Assembly (NCBI RefSeq): GCF_007004725.1 | Contig: NZ_ML660163.1 | Span: forward strand, 204,915-268,914 | DNA length: 64,000 bases | Direction of reading: 5' to 3' | Source of the DNA: Aliikangiella coralliicola | GTDB lineage: Bacteria; Pseudomonadota; Gammaproteobacteria; Enterobacterales; Kangiellaceae | Shown: positions 17,183 to 24,843 of the stretch, piece by piece | Position numbering within the stretch: the stretch's first letter is position 1 | Layout of the letters: each line of letters starts with the position of its first letter | The notes under the pieces: model-generated | What the model saw: the letters and a program-made list of their open reading frames with translations, nothing else | Databases searched by the model: none | What the model was told of the DNA's origin: nothing | Program-made: the position numbers and the translations under genes

Positions 17183-19117
17183 GTGACAAGACCAGAATTC
17201 AGAAGAAGTCAGGGGATCGTTCCATTTGGAGTTGGTGCAATTATTGATTTTCCTGATGAGTCATTAATGGCAGCCGGACTTGATGCTTGGCTTATTGAAA
17301 TGCAGCCTGAAATAGCCGTGTATCTGAAAGAGGCTACATATCTATCAGAGCCGCGATTACAAACAAGACTATCATACGAACTTGGAAAAGAAATAAGCGG
17401 GCTGTATATGCCACCTGAAGCTCCAGAATACCCTCCGCACAATTTCGCAGGATTTGGGGGACCCATTACTACTGGAGATACTCCCTTTGTACGTTTTCCT
17501 AATTGGCATTTCTGTCCACGATGCAGGTCAATGCAATATGTCCCATGGAATAGCCCAAGTAATGCAAAAAATGAGGATTTGAGATGTAAGAATTCCAAAT
17601 TCAGACGTCAAGCCAAAGCAAATACACAACCCTGTAGTGCGCTTCCTTTAAAAAGGCGTCCAAAGTTAGTACCTGTTCGTTTTATAGTTGCATGTACTAA
17701 CGGCCATATTTCTGACTTTCCTTGGAGTAAGTGGGCACACGGCGCTCGAAAAGAATGTGGCCACGAACCAGGTACACTTTTTCTTGTTTCCACTGGTGGT
17801 GCAGGCCTAGAAGGAATTAAAGTAGAGTGCTCAAAATGTGGTTCTTTCAGAACGATGAAAGGTGCTTTTAATCCCAACACCTTTATGCAAGTAACAGGCT
17901 TGTCCTGTAGCGGAGCCCGACCTTGGCTTGGGCCGCAAGCACACGAGTTGAATTGCCAGGAATCGGCGCAAGTCGTACAGAGGGGAGCATCAAATGTTTA
18001 TTTCCCACATGTGGTTAGTTCGATTTTGATTCCTCCGTATTCTGAAACAATACACAGAATTCTGGATAACCAAAGTATATGGAGTGAAATATGTGATGTT
18101 CTAGACAATATACGAGTGAATGGACAACCTGTTATTTCGGCAAATATGTTTACATCCAAAGCAAATAAGTATGGAATTGAGCCTGAGGTTCTTGCTGCAG
18201 CAATAAAGGAAAAATATCTTCACCCAGAAGCTTGGTCTGGTACTGCGGACCAAACAGAGTCAGCTTATCGATTTACCGAGCGTCAAGCCTTTCTTGGCCC
18301 TCGTCCTGCTCCAAACGAACGTCATGAGTTTGATATTAGAAAAACCCAGATTTCTGATTATTCAAGAGAGGTTAAGGATTACTTTGATGAAGTTGTGCTT
18401 ATCCCCCGACTTAGAGAAACGAGAGCCTTAGTCGGATTTTCAAGAGTAACCCCTTTTGATGGTGATCAAAGTCGATTGTCCAAACTGTCTAAAAAAGAGC
18501 TTTCTTGGTTACCTGCAGTTTCATCTACCGGTGAAGGAATTTATTTGGAATTGAGTGAAGAAAAGCTTTGTGCTTGGGAGTCGGCTCATGCAGACATTTC
18601 GGCGAGAATAGATCTGATTAACAGGAATTGGACGAAGGTATCTACAGAACGAGGAACTTCATTTGATCTTTATTGTTCCAGGGTTCTCTTGGCTCACACT
18701 CTTTCTCATTTGATTATCCGGCAACTAAGTTTTGATTGTGGGTATGACAGCTCCACGCTTAAAGAAAGGCTATATGTATCTAATGATGCAGAGCAAAAGA
18801 TGTGTGGAATTCTAATTTATACAGCTGGCGGAGACTCTGAAGGCAGTCTGGGTGGGTTAGTAAGGCAAGGTGAGACCGGAAATCTCGAATCTACAATTCT
18901 CGCAGCAGTCAGAAATGCACAGTTTTGTGCATCCGATCCGCTATGTTTAGACAGCGAAGGCCAAGGGTATTATGGAATGAATCTCGCCGCTTGCCACGCT
19001 TGTACTCTATTGCCGGAAACCGCATGTGAGTTGGGAAACAGAGTTCTGGATCGAGCGATGGTTATAGGATCTGAAACTAATCCACTAGGCGGATATTTCT
19101 CGGACCTTACACTTTAA
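17183..19117 (+). CDS. drmB: DISARM DUF1998 protein DrmB
   Basis: A 644-aa protein starting with GTG. The N-terminus RRSQGIVPFGVGAIIDFP is the recognisable DrmB opening. A zinc pair CPRC (near residue 112) and others (CSKC) occur in the middle. The C-terminal DUF1998 domain (about 495-610) includes LAHTLSHLIIRQLSFDCGY, GILIYTAGGDSEGSLGGLV and the cysteine-rich C-H-A-C-x3-P-E-T-A-C box. DrmB partners DrmA and is thought to gate the helicase on DNA. It follows drmA by 3 bp and precedes the methyltransferase by 23 bp. Confidence 0.87.
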   Translation: MTRPEFRRSQGIVPFGVGAIIDFPDESLMAAGLDAWLIEMQPEIAVYLKEATYLSEPRLQTRLSYELGKEISGLYMPPEAPEYPPHNFAGFGGPITTGDTPFVRFPNWHFCPRCRSMQYVPWNSPSNAKNEDLRCKNSKFRRQAKANTQPCSALPLKRRPKLVPVRFIVACTNGHISDFPWSKWAHGARKECGHEPGTLFLVSTGGAGLEGIKVECSKCGSFRTMKGAFNPNTFMQVTGLSCSGARPWLGPQAHELNCQESAQVVQRGASNVYFPHVVSSILIPPYSETIHRILDNQSIWSEICDVLDNIRVNGQPVISANMFTSKANKYGIEPEVLAAAIKEKYLHPEAWSGTADQTESAYRFTERQAFLGPRPAPNERHEFDIRKTQISDYSREVKDYFDEVVLIPRLRETRALVGFSRVTPFDGDQSRLSKLSKKELSWLPAVSSTGEGIYLELSEEKLCAWESAHADISARIDLINRNWTKVSTERGTSFDLYCSRVLLAHTLSHLIIRQLSFDCGYDSSTLKERLYVSNDAEQKMCGILIYTAGGDSEGSLGGLVRQGETGNLESTILAAVRNAQFCASDPLCLDSEGQGYYGMNLAACHACTLLPETACELGNRVLDRAMVIGSETNPLGGYFSDLTL

Positions 19118-19140
19118 CCTGAATTTAAATGGTATAAAAA

Positions 19141-20124
19141 ATGCTAACATTTGTTGATTTATTCTGCGGAGGAGGATTTGGTGCTAGAGGTGCCGTTAAG
19201 GCAGGTGCCACTCCTATCCTCGCCATCGATGCCTGGGAGTTGGCAGCAGATACTTATAAGAGCAATTTTCCTGGAGCTGAGGTTATTTGCTCTCCGATAG
19301 AAAATTTAAAACCCAAAATACTGGCAAAGCGTCATTTGCCTGATGTTTTGCTGACTTCGCCTGAATGTACTTCACATTCAATTGCACGCGGCGCCAAACC
19401 GAAGTGTGAAAAAAGCAGGGAAACAGCAATAGGAATAATCCCATGGATCGAAGCTATGAATCCTCGATGGTTAATTGTTGAAAATGTTAATCGGATGAAA
19501 CAGTGGGAACGTCACAACGAGTTGATTACAACAATCGAATCTTATGGCTATCAAGTTAATGACTTGCTTTTAAATGCCGCCGACTTTGGGACGCCTCAAT
19601 CGAGAAAACGAATGTTTTTAGTGTGTGATCGGGAAGGTTCGGTAATAACTAAAAAAGATCTCTATAAACTTCATCGCCGGAGCGAAAAATCGGCGAGTTC
19701 AATAATAGATTGGTCTGGAAAATATAAAAGTACGCCGCTGTACAAAGAAGGAAGAGCTCAGGCAACTATTGAACGGGCGGAGAGGGCTATCGATAAGTTA
19801 GGCACCAAAAAAGACTTTATTATTGTTTATTATGGTTCTGATTATGCTGGTGGCTGGCAGTCATTGGAGTCTCCATTGCGAACAATTACAACCTTAGATC
19901 GTTTTGGACTTGTAACTTGGCAGGAAGAGACTCCCTACTTGAGAATGCTTCAACCCCCTGAATTAATGAAGGCAATGGGTGCAGGCTCTAAGCACCTTCT
20001 TACACACGGAAATAGACGAGATAAAGTGAAGCTTTGTGGCAATGGTGTATGTTCACCGGTTATGGAGATGATCTTCAAGAAAATACATCAAATTCAATTA
20101 GGTGAAATGGAGCTTGCTTCTTAA
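19141..20124 (+). CDS. drmMII: C5-cytosine DNA methyltransferase, DrmMII type
   Basis: A 327-aa enzyme that would transfer a methyl group from S-adenosylmethionine to cytosine C5. Motif I is FVDLFCGGGGFGAR-like (FVDLFCGGGFGARG, residues 4-17). The catalytic cysteine is C76 in TSPECTSHS, where the usual PPC reads PEC. Motif VI is ENV (114-116), motif VIII QSRKR (153-157), and motif X NGVCSPVM lies near the end. In class 2 DISARM this methylase marks host DNA as self. The target-recognition region between motifs VIII and IX is short (about 90 residues), so the site cannot be read from sequence. The stop at 20124 directly abuts the next ATG. Confidence 0.85.
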   Translation: MLTFVDLFCGGGFGARGAVKAGATPILAIDAWELAADTYKSNFPGAEVICSPIENLKPKILAKRHLPDVLLTSPECTSHSIARGAKPKCEKSRETAIGIIPWIEAMNPRWLIVENVNRMKQWERHNELITTIESYGYQVNDLLLNAADFGTPQSRKRMFLVCDREGSVITKKDLYKLHRRSEKSASSIIDWSGKYKSTPLYKEGRAQATIERAERAIDKLGTKKDFIIVYYGSDYAGGWQSLESPLRTITTLDRFGLVTWQEETPYLRMLQPPELMKAMGAGSKHLLTHGNRRDKVKLCGNGVCSPVMEMIFKKIHQIQLGEMELAS

Positions 20125-21291
20125 ATGGATTTGTCTAGTTTGGATCTAGTGGTAGATCGTATTTACAAAGGTTCTAGAAATGGAAATACATCTGATGATC
20201 CTTTACCAAGTCTGCTTGGAGTAGATAATGGTGCAGGTTTTAGGCATTTAGGAAAACGCCCCGATATTGAAACTCTAAAATTACTAGTATTGAAATCAAC
20301 TTTTAAAGACCCTGACTGGCCTGATAAATTAAATACTGAATCAGGTCTATTTACTTATTATGGAGATAATAAATCGATTAGAGAAATCCATGATACACCT
20401 AGGCAAGGAAACTTAATATTACGCAATTTATTTGAGGCTAGACACCAAACAAGATCCTTAGAACACTTTCCACCGATATTGTTGTTTGGTGGAACAGGAG
20501 AATATTGGGATGTAAGATTTCTTGGTTTGGCAGTACCCGGAGCTCAACGATTGGGACCAGATGATGATCTGACTGCAATTTGGAGATCTACGGGAGCAGA
20601 AAATCTCCGTTTTCAAAATTACCGAGCCATTTTTACAGTGCTGGATGTTCCAGTTGTAAAGAGAAAATGGATCGATGATATTAAAAATGGTAATGCAGCG
20701 AATTCGAAATATGCCCCAACAGTTTGGTTAGACTGGGTAAAAAATCGAAAATACTCTCCATTGTATTCCCCCCATACAATTGAAATACGAAATAAAGAAC
20801 AGCAACTTCCCAAAGATATTCAGGGCTTGAAAATTCTGTCTCTAGTTTATGAAAAGTATAAAGATGATCCTATTGGTTTTGAGGCTTGTGCTGTCGAGAT
20901 TGCGCGGCTTACTATGCCGGATATTGGTGATTGTGAAATTACCAGGCCTTGGCGTGATGGAGGTAGAGATGCGATTGGCTATTATCGTATAGGAACAGGC
21001 CCCGGTTCAATTGAAGTTGAGTTTGCTCTCGAAGCTAAATGTTATAAATCTAATTCAGGTGTCGGAGTAAAAGAATTGTCTAGATTACTCTCTCGTTTAC
21101 GTCACCGACAGTTTGGTATTCTTGTAACAACCTCATACGTAAGCTCTCAAGCCTATAGGGAATTAAAAGAAGATGGCCACCCAGTAGTTCTTATTACCGC
21201 TATTGATATAGTAAACATATTAATAAAAAAGATCGGTTCCGCTGAGTCTATTTGTCGCTGGTTAGACCGCATTGGAATAGCAACAGATTAG
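20125..21291 (+). CDS. Two-domain restriction endonuclease: AspBHI-like reader plus Mrr-type nuclease
   Basis: A 388-aa protein. The C-terminal domain (about 235-388) is an Mrr-type PD-(D/E)XK nuclease: E253 in GFEACAVEIA, D282 in RDGGRDAIGY and E303-A-K305 in FALEAKCYKS. The N-terminal domain (DRIYKGSRNG, GVDNGAGFRHLG, GLFTYYGDNK, RQGNLILRNLF) resembles the AspBHI N-terminal/SRA-like module that reads 5-methylcytosine in modification-dependent enzymes. If right, this would be a methyl-directed nuclease abutting a cytosine methylase with zero spacing. The reader assignment is tentative; the nuclease fold is firm. It ends the plus-strand operon and occupies the place where DrmC (a PLD nuclease) would be expected. 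Confidence 0.7.
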   Translation: MDLSSLDLVVDRIYKGSRNGNTSDDPLPSLLGVDNGAGFRHLGKRPDIETLKLLVLKSTFKDPDWPDKLNTESGLFTYYGDNKSIREIHDTPRQGNLILRNLFEARHQTRSLEHFPPILLFGGTGEYWDVRFLGLAVPGAQRLGPDDDLTAIWRSTGAENLRFQNYRAIFTVLDVPVVKRKWIDDIKNGNAANSKYAPTVWLDWVKNRKYSPLYSPHTIEIRNKEQQLPKDIQGLKILSLVYEKYKDDPIGFEACAVEIARLTMPDIGDCEITRPWRDGGRDAIGYYRIGTGPGSIEVEFALEAKCYKSNSGVGVKELSRLLSRLRHRQFGILVTTSYVSSQAYRELKEDGHPVVLITAIDIVNILIKKIGSAESICRWLDRIGIATD

Positions 21292-21393
21292 TTAATTATA
21301 TACGGATTCATCGTCAAGAATTCTATTTGCAAACTTTTCATTTCTAGATTTTTATAACTACATTTTGTACTATTATCGGTTCCTCGGCTTTAG

Positions 21394-23325
21394 CTAAAAT
21401 ATTTGTGTCTCGTATGCAATTTCAAATCCAACCCCATGTTCAAGAATTTGGATTGTTCCTCGATGGGTTGATTTTAAAAACTGATATGGCTTTTTTAAAG
21501 CGGAGATTTTACTTTCCAGTGAAGTTAATGAAACACTTGAATGCTGGTAAGTATAGTCGCTATTAGGACCATTTGGTTCCCAAGCTTTTATTTCTTCATT
21601 ACATAAAATATTCAAGAAAGTAGTTGCATCCATAAACCATACGTCATGGCCGTTTGGGGAGGTAAACTGAGCACCAGAAAAATAGTGTGCATTTGAAACT
21701 ATAAAGGGAATAATCTCGAGTTCTTTTGCCGAGTATCTAGTCCGCGCTTCAAATTCCGTTGGTCTTTTTTCTATAAACTCTATCCTTTTGTCCAGTTGTT
21801 CAAGAGCCTTCGATATATGATTATCAGCGAACCTGTAGGCGTCTTCACGTTCTTCAGGAGGGATAGAAGCTTTTGCCTCATATAAAATTAGATATTTTCC
21901 GCCTAGAGTGAATAATCCGTCAATCTCTGGGATATTTTTCTTCTGACTTCTTTTTACTCTATTAACTTTATAACCACCTTCTTCGAGCTTTTTCTTCAAA
22001 TAATCTTCAAAAAGATGACCTTTTCCCACACCTTTTGAATAGTCTAAAGAAATCTCCTCTCTACTTAAAATCCTATCTATCAGGTTTTCAATTGGATGGT
22101 CTTTAGCATATGTAGGTATAATATAATAGAGGGTACCAATTTTAATAATTGGAAGCCATGTTGAAGGAAAAGTAAGACCTCGTTCGACTTTTAAAGAAAA
22201 AAGTTCAAGTAAATAACTTTTGTTTTTTGGAATCTTTAGAGTCGACAACAACTTGTTTTTAGTCCCACTAAATATTTTTGCGCCCCCACTCTTAACAGTT
22301 CTCTTGTTCTCTTTTTGAATTTTTTCACAGAAGTTAAAGATGCATTTATAAATATCAACTAAATCTCGAATAAAAAACCTTTTCTCGTTAAAAGTAAACT
22401 GATTATCTATTCCTCCATAAACAACTGAGAGCAATACAATGCTCTTTTTTAAAGAAACTTCTTTTTGAAAATCATTTCCTTTTGCAAAATCAATCTTTAA
22501 TAATTTTCCATTGTCTGTACTGCTTACAAACCCAGATTTTTTAGCGATTTCAAATATAGCGTCATTAGTTTCTTCTCTATTTATGTAGTGCTTGTAATTT
22601 AAATCTCTATAAATTTCGTTTTTTCGCCAAGTATGGTTTGTCAGCTCTATAAAGAAGTCTAGCTTATCGAATCCAATAGACTTCATATTCTCCGTAATTC
22701 CATATTTTTTATAAAAAGAATGACTGGTTACAATGTTGTAGTCTCCTCTCAGAACCTCTGATATTTGTGTTGATATCGTTTTAAAATAACCAGCAGAACT
22801 AATTACTCTTTTGCAAATTGAGTTGCGTTTAGAAATATTCTTTTTTCTTCCTTTTAGTGGCTCTACGTTTCTGATAGCCAAGCAGATCCACGGGATTGTT
22901 GATATCAAACTGCCAAACATTGAGGAAGACACATTCTCTGGAACTTCTTGATTGTCATAGCCTATATTACAATACGCCAATCTGTTTAATTGCCACTCCA
23001 GATAGGAAAATAAGTCTTCAACGCTTGTCCGGCGTACGTTTTCATATAACATCAGCTTTTGTTTTCTTTTATGGAAATCAGAATGTTCATAGAAACCTTT
23101 TACATCACCTCTTGTTTCCAAAAGGCCTATTTCCTGCATTGCAAATAGTAAGAGATGAGTATTCTTTATCCGTTCAAAACTCTTAGAGATTGCATAAAAA
23201 AGTTCATTTTCTAACCCCAGTTTAGTAAGCCCTTGTACAAAAAGATGGTGATCTAAATCTTCTTCCTGAAGTTTTATACTTATTTCCCTGGCTTTTTTTA
23301 TTCCGGATTTGTTTAATATAATCAC
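21394..23325 (-). CDS. PD-(D/E)XK nuclease domain protein, unknown family, beside vsr
   Basis: A 643-aa protein with a GTG start one base after the vsr stop, so the two are co-transcribed. The first 430 residues are Lys/Phe-rich and have no motif I recognise. Residues 435-500 form a nuclease core: GHLFEDYLKKKL with E440, then PEIDGLF with D469, then YLILYEAKAS with E483-A-K485. This resembles NERD/Mrr-like endonucleases. It converges on the methylase-endonuclease operon across a 102-bp gap. Base composition is more AT-rich than the flanking drm genes, suggesting separate acquisition. A restriction partner of the cytosine methylase is possible; function not known. Confidence 0.6.
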   Translation of the reverse strand: MIILNKSGIKKAREISIKLQEEDLDHHLFVQGLTKLGLENELFYAISKSFERIKNTHLLLFAMQEIGLLETRGDVKGFYEHSDFHKRKQKLMLYENVRRTSVEDLFSYLEWQLNRLAYCNIGYDNQEVPENVSSSMFGSLISTIPWICLAIRNVEPLKGRKKNISKRNSICKRVISSAGYFKTISTQISEVLRGDYNIVTSHSFYKKYGITENMKSIGFDKLDFFIELTNHTWRKNEIYRDLNYKHYINREETNDAIFEIAKKSGFVSSTDNGKLLKIDFAKGNDFQKEVSLKKSIVLLSVVYGGIDNQFTFNEKRFFIRDLVDIYKCIFNFCEKIQKENKRTVKSGGAKIFSGTKNKLLSTLKIPKNKSYLLELFSLKVERGLTFPSTWLPIIKIGTLYYIIPTYAKDHPIENLIDRILSREEISLDYSKGVGKGHLFEDYLKKKLEEGGYKVNRVKRSQKKNIPEIDGLFTLGGKYLILYEAKASIPPEEREDAYRFADNHISKALEQLDKRIEFIEKRPTEFEARTRYSAKELEIIPFIVSNAHYFSGAQFTSPNGHDVWFMDATTFLNILCNEEIKAWEPNGPNSDYTYQHSSVSLTSLESKISALKKPYQFLKSTHRGTIQILEHGVGFEIAYETQIF

Positions 23326-23326
23326 A

Positions 23327-23746
23327 CTATGTATGTTTCCCCCTATTGGTCAAAGCTAGAGCAATTTGTTGTGTACAGTTTTGTACTGTATCCCTAATTT
23401 CATGTTCCCAAAATCGCAATACTAGCCACCCCATGGAGGACAACAATGTTTCGATTTTTCTATCTCTTTCAACATTACCATTGATTTTATTTTCCCAAAA
23501 TGAAGTACGGGTTTTTGGTAGTTGAAAGTGTTTAGGACATTTGTGCCAAAAGCACCCATCAATGAAAATTGCAACTTTTAACGATGGATAGATTATATCT
23601 GGCTTTCCGGGAAGTTTATTCTTAATCCTATATCGGAGTCCCATGCTCCAGAGCGCTTTTCGGAGAAGCAATTCTGGATTTGTGTTTTTGTTACGGATTC
23701 GGGACATGCAGTACGACCGCTGTTTTTTGGAAAGAACATCTGTCAT
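23327..23746 (-). CDS. vsr: Very short patch repair endonuclease Vsr
   Basis: A 139-aa protein with the Vsr signature throughout: KKQRSYCMSRIRNKNTNPEL at the start, then GKPDIIYPSLKVAIFIDGCF, which carries the catalytic Asp, then WHKCPKHFQLPKT with zinc ligands, and WLVLRFWEHEI near the end. Vsr nicks beside T:G mismatches that arise when 5-methylcytosine deaminates, so it normally accompanies C5 methylases. Here the methylase is 3.2 kb away on the other strand. TAGGGAATGAA precedes the ATG. Length is normal for the family (about 135-155 aa). Confidence 0.9.
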   Translation of the reverse strand: MTDVLSKKQRSYCMSRIRNKNTNPELLLRKALWSMGLRYRIKNKLPGKPDIIYPSLKVAIFIDGCFWHKCPKHFQLPKTRTSFWENKINGNVERDRKIETLLSSMGWLVLRFWEHEIRDTVQNCTQQIALALTNRGKHT

Positions 23747-23892
23747 TTCATTCCCTACCGATAGAATAATGGGGAAGGATTAATTATGCATAAGGATTAC
23801 AGCTTGGTCAAAAGACGAACAGGCAATAATTAGTCGAAGGCAGGAACAGCCAGTTCGCCCCAATGTATCTGGCGGCCATTTTGGGTTCCCTA

Positions 23893-23914
23893 TGCGACCA
23901 AAGTGTGGCCAAAG
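23893..23914 (+). repeat. Tandem 11-bp repeat next to the tRNA 3' end
   Basis: TGCGACCAAAG (23893-23903) is followed directly by TGTGGCCAAAG (23904-23914), 9 of 11 bases identical. It lies 50 bp from the tRNA 3' end within a stretch more GC-rich than the island genes. Such repeats next to a tRNA fit arm-type sites of a tyrosine recombinase or binding sites at a transposon end; no integrase gene is in the window. Confidence 0.4.
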
Positions 23915-23963
23915 CGGACAAACTTAGGTATTAATAACATATTTTTGGGGAATCTTGCAAAAA

Positions 23964-24040
23964 TGGTGGGCCCTCACAGACTTGAACTGTGGACCTACCG
24001 ATTATGAGTCGGGTGCTCTAACCAACTGAGCTAAGGGCCC
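23964..24040 (-). tRNA. ileX: tRNA with CAU anticodon, probably tRNA-Ile2 (lysidine type)
   Basis: A 77-nt cloverleaf including an encoded CCA. The acceptor stem is GGGCCCT/AGGGCCC, the D arm GCTCAGTTGGTTAGAGC, the anticodon loop CTCATAA, and the T arm CACAG-TTCAAGT-CTGTG. The CAU anticodon allows elongator Met or Ile2. The acceptor C4-G69 and C5-G68 pairs and the CCGA/TCGG anticodon stem resemble E. coli ileX more than metT, so I favour Ile2, whose C34 becomes lysidine by TilS. Pair 27-43 is a C-U mismatch. The island lies entirely on its 3' side. Confidence 0.85.
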
Positions 24041-24120
24041 ATTCTTGCGGGACTTGAAGTGAATACCTCAAGCGGACTGGGAGTTTACGGAAAATAGCGC
24101 TTTCAATCAATAGTAAATGG

Positions 24121-24756
24121 CTATTCCTTATGAAAAAACACCACATCTTTATCGATAATCTCCAGCCGCCAATCCATCTTTTTGGATATCCACTCAAAAG
24201 TGCGTGTTGAATAGAAGCAAATATGAGTTGGATCATTTTTGTAGTGCCAGCTTTTAAAAGCCTCTGGCGTTTGAACTCTTTTGGTCATAACCGCCAAAAT
24301 ACCACTGGGATTCAATAAGGAATTGAGCTTGGTCAACACAGGCATTGGCTTGGCGATATGTTCGATAACTTCAGTCATCGTAACAAAATCATACCGTTTT
24401 TCTAACAACTCAGGCTGATTAAAGTAGTACAAATCATAATTTTGGACCTCAAAACCCTGCTCTTTTGCCATCTCGCTGATTGTTGGGCCCGGCCCACAGC
24501 CAAAATCTAACCCAGTGGCCCCCTTCGAAACCCTCGCCAATAAAGGCGCAACCGTCCTCTCTAAAAAACGGCGATAACCATTATCCGTTGGATTATTCTG
24601 GTGTTTATCATACTCAGCCTTTTCGTTTTCTGCTGACAGCCGGTATTCAGGTGGCACACTCACCAATAAACAGCTAGAACACTGAAAGTAGGCTCTACGC
24701 TTGTCCTCATGATATTGGTTGAGAGAATTTGCACAACATAAGGGACAATGCTTCAT
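24121..24756 (-). CDS. Class I SAM-dependent methyltransferase with N-terminal zinc ribbon
   Basis: A 211-aa protein. The first 35 residues carry two CxxC pairs (KHCPLC and QCSSC) of a zinc ribbon. The methyltransferase fold follows: motif I LDFGCGPGPTI, acidic loop QNYDLYY, and motif MTEVIEHIAKPMPVL. This matches the Methyltransf_23 type with an N-terminal zinc finger. The substrate is unknown. A TTG two codons upstream (24762) has better ribosome-site spacing (AAGGA, 6 bases) and may be the true start. It is divergent from the HDOD gene and is the first chromosomal gene after the tRNA. Confidence 0.7.
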   Translation of the reverse strand: MKHCPLCCANSLNQYHEDKRRAYFQCSSCLLVSVPPEYRLSAENEKAEYDKHQNNPTDNGYRRFLERTVAPLLARVSKGATGLDFGCGPGPTISEMAKEQGFEVQNYDLYYFNQPELLEKRYDFVTMTEVIEHIAKPMPVLTKLNSLLNPSGILAVMTKRVQTPEAFKSWHYKNDPTHICFYSTRTFEWISKKMDWRLEIIDKDVVFFHKE

Positions 24757-24843
24757 ACTCAAATCTGTTCCTTATTATGTTCTGTGTTTTTTGTTCTATA
24801 CTTTGACAATTGATCAATCACACGAAAAGGCTTTACTCGCCCA

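Noticed and set aside
8763-21291. DrmC (phospholipase D-type nuclease)
   Set aside because: No HxK-x4-D motif occurs in any of the operon proteins, so DrmC was not annotated.
23820-23895. Remnant coding sequence between vsr and the tRNA
   Set aside because: A 19-codon open stretch on the minus strand is too short to call a gene or pseudogene; mentioned only in the island-edge finding.
3391-23920. Candidate transposon ends: TGTC at 3391 and GGACA ending at 23920
   Set aside because: Only the terminal TGTC is shared, and the 5 bp outside each end (TAGTT and AACTT) do not match as a target duplication. I could not support these as a pair.
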